Of a DNA stretch of 35,316 bases, positions 20,019 through 31,700 are shown in pieces. The stretch is from Phoronis australis (taxonomy: Eukaryota; Phoronida; Phoronidae): the NCBI GenBank assembly GCA_002633005.1, contig NMRA01000846.1, positions 1-35,316 of the forward strand, in the 5' to 3' direction. Positions within the stretch are counted from its first letter, which is position 1. The number at the start of each line of letters is the position of its first letter. Position numbers and translations under genes: made by a program. Below the pieces are notes generated by a model. It saw only the letters and a program-made list of their open reading frames with translations, made no database searches and was not told the DNA's origin.

Positions 20019-21162
20019 GCGCGCACCCAGCCTTTAATATGGGGGGGGGCTTGAATTTCTGACGATGTGGACCTTTTGCTGACAAAAAACCGGGAGGACA
20101 AAAAAACGGGGTGCCACTTTAAATGTGCGTTTGTGCCTTTTCAGTGGAGTTTAATTTGACTCGTTTTCTCGGATTGTTTATCTGAGGCGGACCTTTTTGC
20201 CCACTTCGCCAAGTGGGGGGCTCGTTCGAACCCCCCGAACCACCNGTGCGCGCATGCGGTAAAAGGAGTTTGGTTATAGGGTGTGGGGGCATTTCCGGTG
20301 CGTTGTAGTTTTAACTTAAAAAAGGCAGCGGGCATGGGATGAGTATCGCGGATGTGGTTTTTGATGTGGTCAGTGGGACTCAGACTCACTGGGTTTAGCC
20401 ACGGGGCTCACTGATAAGGTGTCCGCAGGCGTGTACCAAGGAGACCCCCTCCACTGCGGGTGCCTGGTCTGATAATTCCCACCTTTTTTTGCGGTGTAAA
20501 ATTTTCTGTAAGAAGACGGCGAGTGCACACCTTCTGCAGGGGTGGGCCAAGCAGTGGGCCTTCGAAATTGTAATTTAGGGATCTATTTAACCCCTCGCGG
20601 GTCCCGCAGAACTGGCTGAAAACCGCTTACTCGCTATTTTCGGTACACGCTTACGTTGGCCTTGTCAATATGAATGATCCCAGAAGCAGGCCCCGACGAA
20701 GGGCCGGCGGAAGCTAGGGCCACGGAACTTGGCCGAATTTTCTCAGTCGGACCTCACAGTGGGGCGGGAACTAAGTGAAGCAGTTCAGTGTCGTACAGTT
20801 TTGTAATTACGATTATGTTAACAGTCTGTTTTGTACAAAGTTCAAAATTTCCACGAACCACTCGGTAAACCATGCGCGCAGCCAGTGGGGGCTCAGGGAC
20901 TCGAATGAACAGGCACTAAAGATCCGCCTCACGGCAGCTCCCCAAGAAACAAAAACTCCGAAAAAGTAGGAAACGAGACAAAAGTCCACTAAAAAGGCAA
21001 GAATTACCAAAATTCGGCGAATGCATAATTCATAGCTCTGCATGGAACCCCGTGAATCTTAGTAAAAGGTCCACATTGTCAACAATTNNNNNNNNNNNNN
21101 NNNNNNNNNNNNNNNNNNCCCCCCCCCCCCCACCCACCCCAATTTAGGCTGGGTGCGTGCGC
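20019..21162. mobile_element. 1.14-kb DNA transposon-like element with terminal inverted repeats
   Basis: The left end GCACCCAGCCTTTAATAT, G-run, ...GATGTGGACCTTTTGCTGAC (to 20083) is mirrored on the right by AGTAAAAGGTCCACATTGTC, an N gap (21088-21118), C-run and AATTTAGGCTGGGTGCGTGC (to 21162). The terminal repeats are 65-100 bp with a homopolymer inside. The interior is GC-rich with no credible transposase ORF, so it looks non-autonomous. The N gap falls on the poly-C tract, probably an assembly problem. Confidence 0.7.
21088..21118. other. Assembly gap (31 N)
   Basis: A run of N inside the right arm of the element at 20019-21162, abutting a poly-C tract. Single Ns are at 4764 and 20245, also beside or within repetitive GC-rich sequence. 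Confidence 0.99.
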
Positions 21163-21539
21163 AAACAGTCCATTGAAGTTTCACCTTACACAGTAACGTT
21201 GCGACACCTGGTGATTATAGCGAGAAACTAATATAGAACACGCGATGGGCAAGTCAAACAATGGTTGCTTTTTTCTAACCGTAAGGCACAAAAATGGCAA
21301 GTGTGGAAAGAAAATTGAGCCAGGGTGATCTTCAAATGAAATCTTTTCACGCATTTTATAACTAAACTAAATTATATTTAAAACAGCTTAAGCCTAGTGT
21401 TATAAAAAAATCTGAAATGGTTTGTTACTCACTAAAATTAGAAATAATTTCTGTGTTTGGGAACAAGTAACAATTCCGCCATTGCCCAAGACCAGGCACT
21501 GATACAGAGCCGGTCGAGACGAACAGATGAGTGTTAAAG

Positions 21540-22380
21540 TGACATTAGGCCAAAAAAAGCATAGCTGGTTCTGGTCTCTGTTTTTTTTAATGGAGTCAAA
21601 GGCGCAATATTTTTTGGTTGCTCATATTTAAAAAAAGAGAATCCATCTGAAACTAGCAAAATGATGCGGGATGTATTTTACTTGTAATGTGGCAAATCAG
21701 GGCGTTTCAAACGTTGCTTACCCTTGCTTATGTGTCTTCGTACAGTATTTTAAAGAAGAATCAGAAGACTTTGGGTGAAAGTGATGCGGGCGTTTTTTTA
21801 TCAGCGAGGTTTTCTGAGATCACCCCCATCTCGGAATGGAAGCCCTCATTTAAAAACTAAGTCCTTATTTATTTTCAGTAATATTGGGGATTCAGGGTAG
21901 ACTTAACTCTCGATGTGTATCAAAGCTAAAAATGGTCGAAGTAATGAAGAGAAAACAACATTAAAAAGTTCAATCAGGGTTTGCACAAGTCCAAAAATGC
22001 AGTGAAAAGTTAAAGATCATTGTTGAGTCCCTGTTTGGGACCGTTTCACGCAACCGTACGCTTGAACCCTCGCGATTGCAGTCAAACACTTTGCTGGGGG
22101 AGTGAATACCACTCAATCAAATGGCAGTCGTATTTTAAAGCGTATTTAAATTGTAAAGTCACTGGCCTTGATTTCAATGAATGTCCGACAGACAACGGCG
22201 AGAGTTGGTGTTTTATAAAAATCACAAAAAACAACTAATCTTGTCAAAGCTAATGACTTCAAAAACTCTTTCCCGTCCAACAATAATTCACAAAAATACG
22301 TTTTTGGTAATAAAGGAATAAGCTCAATACGTTCCCTCTGAAGACCTGTCGTTGGGACCACTATAGAGAGGTGACGAGCT
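21540..22380. repeat. Segment duplication, copy 1
   Basis: Landmarks are GGTTCTGGTCTCTG, GGCGTTTCAAACGTTGCTTA, GCGGGCGTTTTTT, TTTTCTGAGATCA, GGCTTGATTTCAA-like and TAATGACTTC...CCCGTCCAACAATAATTCACA. The same landmarks reappear in the same order and orientation at 23460-25270. No coding capacity is visible in common, so it is an old duplicated non-coding block or the remains of a transposon. Confidence 0.75.
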
Positions 22381-22399
22381 GAATATGTGAGGCTCTGCT

Positions 22400-23222
22400 C
22401 TGTGCCGGTTCAAGTAAAGAGACCATCATCCGAATGTACTGCATTCTAGATTCCAAAAATTCAGATTAAAATACGTCAGTACGAACCAGATTTTTGACAA
22501 TTTTCACTTGCCTGAAGAGTACCTGGATTCGAGCCAACCCGACCCACCCTATTTTATTCATTTGCGGAAGCTACAAGGGCTTGTACCGTGGTCTTGGACA
22601 TGCATATTGACCAATCTGTGGCATCTTACGAGTACACACGTAGGGATCTCTCATAGATTTAAACGGTGAGAGGCTACATCAAGCGATAAAGCATAGCATT
22701 AGCAGCAGGACGCTGGACGGCCGTGCCCCAACATTTCTATTAATGTCGAGCTTTGTCGAATCTTGTTGGACAACCCAGCAGGTTCAGTGGGTATTCCTAC
22801 TCTTTTTTTTAAAAAAACTTAAAAGTCTAAAAACATATCGGCGTGGTTCAGAGCTCTTCAATCTTGCAAGACAACACGCGATGGAAAATTACTTTCGTGA
22901 CATCTAATCATATATACGTATCAGAGTGACCCTGGCTATAAAGTGATTTGCTTTATCTACAACATTGAGACATAAATAGCGCTTGCTAGCTCTTGTTATG
23001 CTAATCAAATACAACCTTTAAGTCGGGGCCGACTAGATACAGTTATGAAGTTTTTCGGGCTTAAGGTGATTAGACACGGTTTTAAAGCAACGCTGATTTT
23101 TTGTTTTTCATATTTTCTGCTCGTCTTTTTCTACTACAAATCTGCAAAGAATGTGAATGTCACCGAACTGATTACCCCCTTTTTGCGTACTATTTTCATT
23201 TAGAGATATTTAAAAAAGCATG
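22400..23222. other. No gene recognised
   Basis: AT-rich spacer between the duplicated blocks; no frame above 60 codons and no repeat noticed. Confidence 0.4.
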
Positions 23223-23330
23223 TATTTGGTTCTAATCTGCTTTTTGTGATGAAAACCGAGTATGCTTTCCTAGTTTCTTGCTTTCTTTAAAAAAGAAAAT
23301 CCACCGATGCGGGATTGTTTTTTTTACTCA
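23223..23330. repeat. Partial third copy of the duplicated segment
   Basis: TTTGGTTCTAATCTGCTTTT, TTTAAAAAAGAAAATCCACC and GATGCGGGAT correspond to the first 120 bp of the blocks at 21560 and 23468. The order suggests repeated local duplication. Confidence 0.55.
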
Positions 23331-23459
23331 ACTCTATTAATGTTCTTTTTTATCTCCATTGGCGACAGCAAACATGGAAACAGTGTTACAGTCCAGCTTG
23401 TTGCCAAATGGTGATCAAAATTGTCTTTTAGAATTTTAGCAAAAGATTTTGTTAGAGCG

Positions 23460-25270
23460 CAAACAGCATACTTGGTTCTGGTCTCTGTTTTTTTGACTTC
23501 GAGTGGGTAGTGTGATGTTTTCTTTAAGATGCTCACTTTTTCAAAACAGAATATCCACCTGAGACGTGCAAGAATTACATGGTATTTGTATTCGCTTGGA
23601 AAACCAGGCGTTTCAAACGTTGCTTATGTGGTTTTGTGCAGCTTTTCAAAAAATAATACAATGCCTTGATAAAAATTGATACGGGCAGGCGTTTTTTATT
23701 TTGGTCATTGTGCGCCGGTGTCAAAAGGAGTCGGGTTAAAGACCGAAACCCACTAGGCTTTGGCTGGCCTAACAAGTCAGTTATTGAGGCGTGTTTTGTA
23801 GAAAAGAATTGAGTAACAAGAAGTGCTCAGCTTGACTTGACGTTGCGAGAAAAATGTGGAGCCTCTTACTTCGAGATCTTAAAGGTGAAAGGTTTTTCAA
23901 AGCACCTTTGAAGTCGAATAAAGCCATAGTAAAATCACAATTTGATCCAGGCAAGAGATGGAGAAATCTTCTGTTATTAATTTTTGTCCTGAATGCGACA
24001 GGGGTGATTTCACCTTTAACCGTTTGCATATTTTTAACCAATACTTTCAGCTTGTTAATTTTTTATGAATTTAGAATTGGAATTTCGTTAAATTTGTATA
24101 AGTTTGATACTAAATCCGACTATAATTAGAAAACATTTTGTGTTCTTGCCTGTAATAACAGTGTTGAAGTTACAATCCGAGGAGCAAAACTTGTTTATAA
24201 ATCTTTGCGTACACGGCTATCTGTGACACTGTAAGACCTATAACTTCAATTCTGTTCAAAGCTTTGTAGGAAGAAGGAAACGGCAAGTGCGTTAATTCAA
24301 ACCCAAGCAACGACTAACATATTATTCAGGTACAACTTATATGGTTATTATTGACAAGAAAAGTGATTTTCTGAGATCATCGGCGGAATTGAACCTTTTC
24401 AAACTCCACGGTCACAATCTAATGCTCACTCGATAAACAGCAACAAATTTTTACACAGTCATGGAACACCAAAACTCGTAAAATACATTTTAAACTGATC
24501 GTGGCGAGTGTACTTATTGGGGAAGTCAACGTGAGAGTTATTCACTTTGAGTATTGCAAGAATTTATAGATTCACTGTTTTTGAAACACAGACGATAAAA
24601 AACTCTTTCATCCCAATGCAGTTTTCAAAATCTCCGTCCCTAGTAATATGTATAATTATGCGCATGAGATGAAAGAAGTCGGACTGGGTGTTGCTTGAAA
24701 TCGCCATTGCTTAGAATACCTCTAAGGTCAAAGGTCACATTTTCCATCTAAGGAAATGTGCTGCGTCTATGTTTTGCCATACCAAATAAAGAGACGTGCT
24801 TTGTCATGTGACGAACAGCTGACATATCGTTTTTTTAAATTTGAAACCAAAGGAAATATGCTCAACGGAAATTCAAAATCTTTACGAACAAACCGTAAAA
24901 ATACCTGGTAAACAGTTTGACTTCTGTTTCAATGGCAGAGAATCACTTTGAATGATGTAATTTAGTCTGTTTTCACATTTTATAAACCACTTGAAGAGAA
25001 TTTTATTAGTCAAGCCATCGGGCTTGATTTCAACGGACGCCTGGCAGACAAATGCAAGAATTATCGATTTGTAATAAAATCACAAAAATCACACCGGATT
25101 TTATTGCTTTATATTTTTCATAAAAGCTAATAACTTCTAGAATATTCCATCCAACAACAATCACAACAGAGCGTTCTTCTGTCGTAAAACTAATAATATC
25201 CCTTTAAGAACTGAAAGGGAATCTTCAACTTTACTTTGTAATCAATCAATGGAATTTTCCGATCCAGAGG
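23460..25270. repeat. Segment duplication, copy 2 (with about 660 bp extra)
   Basis: It shares ordered landmarks with 21540-22380: GGTTCTGGTCTCTG, GGCGTTTCAAACGTTGCTTA, GGCAGGCGTTTTTTA, then TTTTCTGAGATCA near 24369, GGCTTGATTTCAA near 25020, TAATAACTTC and CATCCAACAACAATCACA. About 660 bp (roughly 23706-24366) is absent from copy 1. The extra part contains TTAAAGGTGAAA (23879-23890) and its complement at 24008-24019, so a small insertion is possible. A partial third copy is at 23223-23330. Confidence 0.7.
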
Positions 25271-25627
25271 TGATGACGTGTTTACCAGCTTATCTTTAAG
25301 CGTAGACAGTTCGTTCATCTGTTTGCTTTAACGACCAATGATCAAAAATGACTTGGGAGTGTAGGCTTACTTTTTATTTGCTAAAATGATCGAATTATTG
25401 TTTAATTTTTGAAAATACTCACCGGGGCTTACATAATTTCCGATTCTTTTAAAAATCATTTCTAGCAAAGCTTATTTGAACATTGAATTTGAACCCCGTT
25501 GTCTTTCTTTTCCAAGATTACCATATCACTTAATGTCAAGCAGGTCAATGTCCACGAAAAGCTACATGTATAACACTGTACAAGCCCTGTAACGAAACAT
25601 CATTGGTTGAAACAATATCGTACAGAG
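25271..25627 (+). promoter_or_regulatory. Upstream region of the alcohol dehydrogenase
   Basis: Contains an inverted CCAAT (ATTGG at about 25602) and a TATA-like TGTATAAC at about 25567, 60 and 25 bp ahead of the ATG. The positions are too close to the ATG for a standard layout with a long 5' UTR, so the start site is uncertain. Confidence 0.25.
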
Positions 25628-25723
25628 ATGATGAAGAGAGCTGAGATCACGGGAAAAGCATCGCCCTTCAGTATTGCGGCATTGCCAATTCCAGACCCGC
25701 CGCCGAAAGGCGTTGTTGTCAAG
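25628..25723 (+). CDS. Alcohol dehydrogenase exon 1 (start codon, residues 1-32)
   Basis: Begins with tandem ATG codons at 25628 and 25631; I take the first. The peptide runs MMKRAEITGK... through a proline-rich P-I-P-D-P-P-P turn to GVVVK, the usual first beta strands of an MDR catalytic domain, so the start is probably complete. The exon ends in phase 0 at AAG|GTAACG. A CAG lies just before the ATG (CGTACAGAG), so an upstream non-coding 5' exon cannot be excluded. Intron 1 is only 102 bp. Confidence 0.88.
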
Positions 25724-28700
25724 GTAACGGAATGAATGAACAATGCTAACATGGCAAATTTCAATTTCTCGTTGTTTACGTTCTTGAACGACTAATTAAT
25801 TATTGCTCTCCATGTTCTTTTCCAGACGCTGTATTCCGGCGTCTGTCACACGGATATTCACATTCAGGATGGATATTTAGATATGGGAGACGGCAATGTG
25901 TTAGACCTGCTGAAATCCCGGGGCCTTAATTATCCACTTGTTCCTGGTAAGCACTTGGGCAACCGCTTTTAATTAAATAAACTTGTCATAACTCACATTT
26001 CGTAATGTCTCTGACCAATAACTGTATTTGTCTGAGGTAACCTTGGTGAAGATATTTCAGGGGCCAGTTGCATTCAAGTGCAGTAACTTTACGACGTTTT
26101 TTATAAAGAGTCTAAACGGAGATTTGCAATCAGTGTAAAACTTTGGCCTGAGGTTCCGTTTAGACTATGTGCAAAAAACTCATAAATTTACACTTTAAGA
26201 CCCCAGGGCCGGGTTACACTTCAAAAGATGATAAGATATATGTTTTGCGTCAATGACCGTTGTCAGCTTGAAATTCAGCCCAGACCTTAACTCCAAATAC
26301 TCATGCATCACTGGTGGTCCTTTATCTTGCTGGTTTTCCAAATTTTAGTAATAGCAAAACTTTCCTAAGTACCTGATCGGCTGCTTTCTTCTTTGAAGAT
26401 GATTCTTCTGTCGTATTTCTAAAATTTGTATACTTTTTGACAAATTGATATATTATTTGAAATTTTGTACGACTCAACCGATAATCAATCGACAGGTCAT
26501 GAAGTGGCTGGTTTGGTGCACTCAATTGGAAAGGAAGTCCCTGAAACAAGTAAGAACTATTTCATTGTTTGAAAAGCAAACCAAATAAAGCACTTTGCAA
26601 CAGCTGCTCTTTTGTTGACATGTCCCAATGTTTATTGTGTAACCTGTCTAAGCGACACAAGGGGCGCTTTCATTTATCTAAATGGTCTTAGTACTCCCAA
26701 AGAATGCTTTCTTATATATATTATTGAGTGACGTCATTTGCGATAAACCCAAGCGCCTGTGGTTAAACGCTATTTTTTAAATTCTTGATGACAATCATAC
26801 TCATAGCGCGCTTCTATGCCCTTTGCATGTAAACGTCACAAAAAGTAGAACGTCAAGTCTTCATTCATAACATAGTCTCTGTAGACAATCCAGATGAACA
26901 TTCATTGATCATAAGCCCATGGCTATGTCAATACCCAAATTTATTTGAACAACATTTGTCTTTCCACAAAATGTTCATGTATTTTTAAGGCGGATTAAAG
27001 GTTGGAGATCGAGTGATGGTCTACCCCTGGTTTGGTTGTCGAAATTGCCCCGTCTGTAAAAGCGGAGAGACAACCTTATGTAAAGACAGGAGCGGTCGAT
27101 CTATTGGACAGGGCGAGCCTGGAGGGTAATGACCAGCACTCATGTCCCAAACATTATTTATACTATATGTATCACTCATGATTGTCGTATGTGATCGACC
27201 GATTTCGATAGTCCGTAACTCTTAAGCCCTTTTAAGCCCTTGCTAGCGGCTTCAGTATACGACAAATTGGACATTTTATACGCAATTCGTCAAAATAAAA
27301 AATCACAAACAATCTAGTTTTAGGACACAATTCGTCAAAATAAAAGTTATTGTTTATTGTACGATTTTGCTGCGATATTCGTTCGACTCACGAGTTCGTT
27401 GGCCAATATCTGGTGTTATTTTCGACGCAAGATCGTGAAACGATCTGAGATGATCGAATATGAGGCGACAACTCAGTTGGACGCATTCGTCACCTTGTAA
27501 CAATTCTGCTGGACGAGTTGGACGCGCTGACGACACATTCGGAGATACGTACCAGTGGCCTACTTAGCCTCACAGCCGCCACTTCTGGACGGATTGATCC
27601 TGTACCGGAAATGTTGTCTCGCATCCAGGCTCCAGTAACATTACAGTCTGGTGAACTACTCGAAAAACGAGTTTTAACCATACTATCTGGTGTTTACGTG
27701 TATATCAATTGTTTTTCATTCCTCTAATTTTCTGTAGCTTGCAAAAGAAATGCTGTGTCAGCTGCAGTCCAATGATTCCTTTCTGTATAACGGAAATAGA
27801 TGCGCAGTATATACTGAAAAAAGTGCATTATGATCGAGCAACAATGTGAACAGTGTGAAATGGTGATCACAACATCAGGATTATGACTTGATTTACACCA
27901 TTTAAGGTTATAAAAAGAATGATTTTGGCGTTCAGATGGGTTGAATCCACCTGTCGATCCCAGACCTGATTGACCAAGAGAGAACCAGAGTGTCAGGCAC
28001 GTTCACCAGACCGTAATGTCAATAGAGGCTGGATGCGAAACAAATTAATGGGAAACGATGGTGGCCGAAACGCAGAAATCCGTGTCTGAATAAGGGCATC
28101 AGCGTTCATACCAAGGTTTGGATGTTTGTTAGCACTGGAAAGAACAGGAAATGTCTATATTGTGAATACTTTGGTCTGTTGGAGGTGAGACTCGTGAGTG
28201 GCTGTTGGAAGGGAGAGAAATTGACGTCGACGAGGCTGTATATGTATTTCGGGGGCCTGCCAGCGCACCTCACGTGAGCCCTGTCCTATTCAGCACGTCA
28301 CTGTCTTTCGAATGCCACCTGTCCTGTAAATTTGTCACCAATGACAACCCTCTGGCAAAGAATTTCTCTTTGAACTAAATTCGGCAAAAAAATATCTGTT
28401 TATGGTGACGGGACCCGGATGATGAATTCGGGGGACACCCCTTGATGTCTCTGCCACAAAAGCGTCAGAGAGGTGTACCACGACCTCACACACAATAGCA
28501 GACCAGTGATACATTTTGTGGGCCCAGAAGGGTGAGAAAAACAAGTGTTACTGCATGCTTTGCTTATAATGCATGGCTATGTCAGACGACTGAATTCTCG
28601 CGTTCTCGCGGAACGCAAGCCTCTGGTGTCGTTGCGTCTCATGAAAAGTGACTGCATAGACTTTGTCTTATACTCCACACGATAACTGTTTCTGAAAAAT

Positions 28701-31700
28701 GGTCAACACTTACTTTTACAAAAGAACGAAGTATCTGCGAATATGCAAAACAACTACTACTTACTGGGAAATTTTATGTAAATGACTTCCAGCCAGTGAT
28801 TACATCACTAAGCCTTTTTTGATAATTGACCTATCGCAAGCTCCGCCCTCATGCCTAATAATAATAATAATAATAATGTTTATTGTACATCGCAGGCTTT
28901 GCCTACACATACATAAATACATAAATTCAAATGTATATTCAGAATATTTACACGGAGAGCAGTTCTTCTTATAAAGCCATAGCCTTCTGAATAAACAATG
29001 CAAGGTGCTGGATGCTGTCATGATTTTTCTGTTGGAATAACCTAACAAGAGAATAGTTAGCATTAACAAGCTCTGATAGAAGATTTCTTCTAAGGTCCCC
29101 AAGAACAGGGCATCGACACATGAAATGAGGCTCATCTTCAATTTCACCCAGACAGCATATGCCGCCTATTCTTTCACCTCTAGGAATACCCATATGTCTC
29201 CCTTTCTCTATATTAAGTAAGTGACCTGAACACCGAAATTGCGCAAGTATTTTTCTCGAATAGGCACTTAAACAATTCACATATTACTCGCTGACAAGAT
29301 CACTTTTAATAAGACTATAAAATTCGTATTCATTTGAGCTACCTATTTCCAGTTGCCATTCCTGTATGCCACAATCCAGTAATCTCTGTTTGAACACCAT
29401 AGTAAACTCAGCACTATTGCCTAAGCCAAATAGCCACACTTCTCCATAGTCGTAACTATACAAAATTTCTTTGACACGGTGTGCCCAGTTACAATTACCA
29501 TTTTCACCTTGTTCCTTAAGCACACTTCAGTGGGTACCTATGTTCTTCCATATCGAGTAATTATGTCCAATAGATAATTTGTTTACATATATGTTTTGTA
29601 ATTAACAATTATCTCCCACATTCACCACTAGTCATAGCATTTGGCGTTTTAATACTCAATCTCAGAACATATTTACTGAAAGCATTATGAACTTTTTCAA
29701 TAGATTCACACATTGATGTTCCCCATATTTCTGCACCATATGCTAACATGGGCATTATCATAGAGTCAAAGAGTTTAAAATGCACTCCATGGGAAACACA
29801 GTTAAGTTTTGACAGCGTGGCTTTAATAACGTTCATTGCTTTTCAAACTTGGCTTGCAAGTACTCTACAACACTCTGTCCATTTAAGTCACTGCAGGAAA
29901 ATGTGACTCCTAGGTACTTGTAGTTTGATTTAGTATCCACTTTCTTATCGCCAAAAACCCATCTTTCATTATTTGAAAGTATGCCCCATCGCTTAAATAC
30001 CACAACATTCGCCCAGCAACAGTATTCGCCACCAGCACCAAATCATTGGCAAAAAACAGAGAACCTATATCACAACCCGGAGAGACACGTATACCTCTAC
30101 CTACATTTTCTGTAATATCAGACACCGAGAACAGCCAGGGACTTAAAACACATCCTTGCCGGACACCAACTGTACAGTTGAAATAGGGTGTGGTCTGGGA
30201 CTGTACCATAACACACGATTGTATAGAGTCGTACATATTGCGCAAAATGTTAAATATTTTTCCATGCAAACCTTTGGTTAAAAGGGCATAAAATAAACGG
30301 GAAATATCTACACTATCAAATGCCTTATTAAAATCAACGAATGCACAATATACTTTCCCCTTCCGTTTAGTGACATGTTTCTGGATGATACACTGTAGGT
30401 TAAATTTAAAATATTATCGATTGTAAAGTCGACCGACAAACAACTATACGTTTTACCTGACAACGAGTTGTTTGTCTGGTAAAATAGTGGCTTGGAAACG
30501 AAGGTGTGTCAAGAACGCTGCGTTCCGATTGGTCAGTTAAACAGTCACTCAAAATCTCGGAGATAGGTAAATTGTGAAGTGGCAACGTAAGACCAAATTT
30601 CTGCCCGTAAGTCTTAAGTCACTTTCATGAAACGAACCCCTGCTCTCCAGATAGAAGCGAAGAGAGACGGTAAATGCATCAAGTCACCAATGGCATTGTC
30701 AGGACAGGTAACTTTAGGTTATTAGACAGTGAACTGATTGCCGTGTTTTTGTATACACATTATATACAACAGTTATGTGGTGTCAGGTGTGTCGTTAGAC
30801 GTTTAATGCCAAGTTGTCTCAAGTGGCTTCTTCAAAGTTTCGATACGGTATATAGTTTGCTTATACTTTAGACAATGTTACTGCATGATCTGGTAACCAA
30901 CCTTTGAAAAGTAGGTTTTCGTGCTCCTATGAAAGTAAGACAATACACGTTAGGTGTTGGCACAGTAAATGAACGAGTAAAGCACAGAACTCAAAAAACA
31001 CCTGTGCTTAAACAAACGTTTCTGATCCAAATAACTGAGAACTGTCAAAAACGAACCCTCACCTATAAGTTAGTATACACCAATTTTTCGTATACGTGTC
31101 GTATGTGATTTCGTATGCAACTTTGGGACCACAGTCTCCACACTTCGATTCTCTTGAACGACTTCGTACACTCGGATTAGACGGTCGCGGCTGTCGTCTG
31201 TAGATAGGGTTTAAACGTCGGTGGATGAAACTATTCAGTGTATCACGGTGTTTTTTAGATTTTCCACGCACGTGTCTGTACCGGAAGCTGAGTTCGTCGT
31301 GCCTGTTCCTGATAATGTGCCCATGGATCTCGCGTGCATGGCACCCTGCAGCGGAGTCACAGCATACAATGCGCTGATGAACGTGAAAGGAAATATTGAG
31401 AGAATGAATAAGATTAAAGGTAAAGTGAATGTAAAATCTATGCAAGAACATAACACTCACAATTTAGATAATTATAGAGAATCCTACACGTGTCTCAGGT
31501 TTATGACATGGGCAAAACCTCTTGGAAATTTCGTCAAAATCCCGAGGCTTTCCGAGAAGTTTAGCTCATTTCGTAACCCTGATACGAGTGTAGGATTTGT
31601 TTTCTCACATGAACTGTAAAAAACGATCTTTTCTGCCGAAAAATTCGACGTGTCCAAAGCTTTCAACCACATGACATAACTTCTGTAAAAAAATCTTGCG

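Larger units (their letters stand above)
28856..30405 (-). mobile_element. 5'-truncated, decayed LINE (non-LTR retrotransposon) in intron 4 of the dehydrogenase
   Basis: Reading on the minus strand, reverse-transcriptase core motifs start near 30400: FVDFNKAFDSV, then GVRQGCVLSPWLFS, then FFANDLVLV where intact elements have F/YADD. A frameshift follows near 29835. Further pieces cover 29836-29609 (LKLFDSMIMPMLAYGAEIW-type thumb region), 29523-29284 and 29280-28969; the last is the C-terminal region with IEKGRHMGIPRGERI and EDEPHFMCRCP. The 3' end is GTACAATAAACATT followed by (ATT)n at 28856-28878. Homology stops abruptly near 30405, a typical 5' truncation. Frameshifts, stops and the changed catalytic motif show it is inactive. 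The clade (CR1/L2-like or RTE-like) is not settled from reading alone. Confidence 0.88.

Noticed and set aside
23879-24019. TTAAAGGTGAAA inverted repeat, 141 bp
   Set aside because: Twelve-base arms in AT-rich DNA without target-site duplication or second copy; noted under the duplication only.
31059-31460. 133-codon minus-strand ORF opposite exon 5
   Set aside because: Shadow of the dehydrogenase exon; no family signature.
31221-31619. 132-codon + ORF over exon 5
   Set aside because: Only 31259-31419 is coding; the rest is intron read through. Splice sites and phase fix the true exon.
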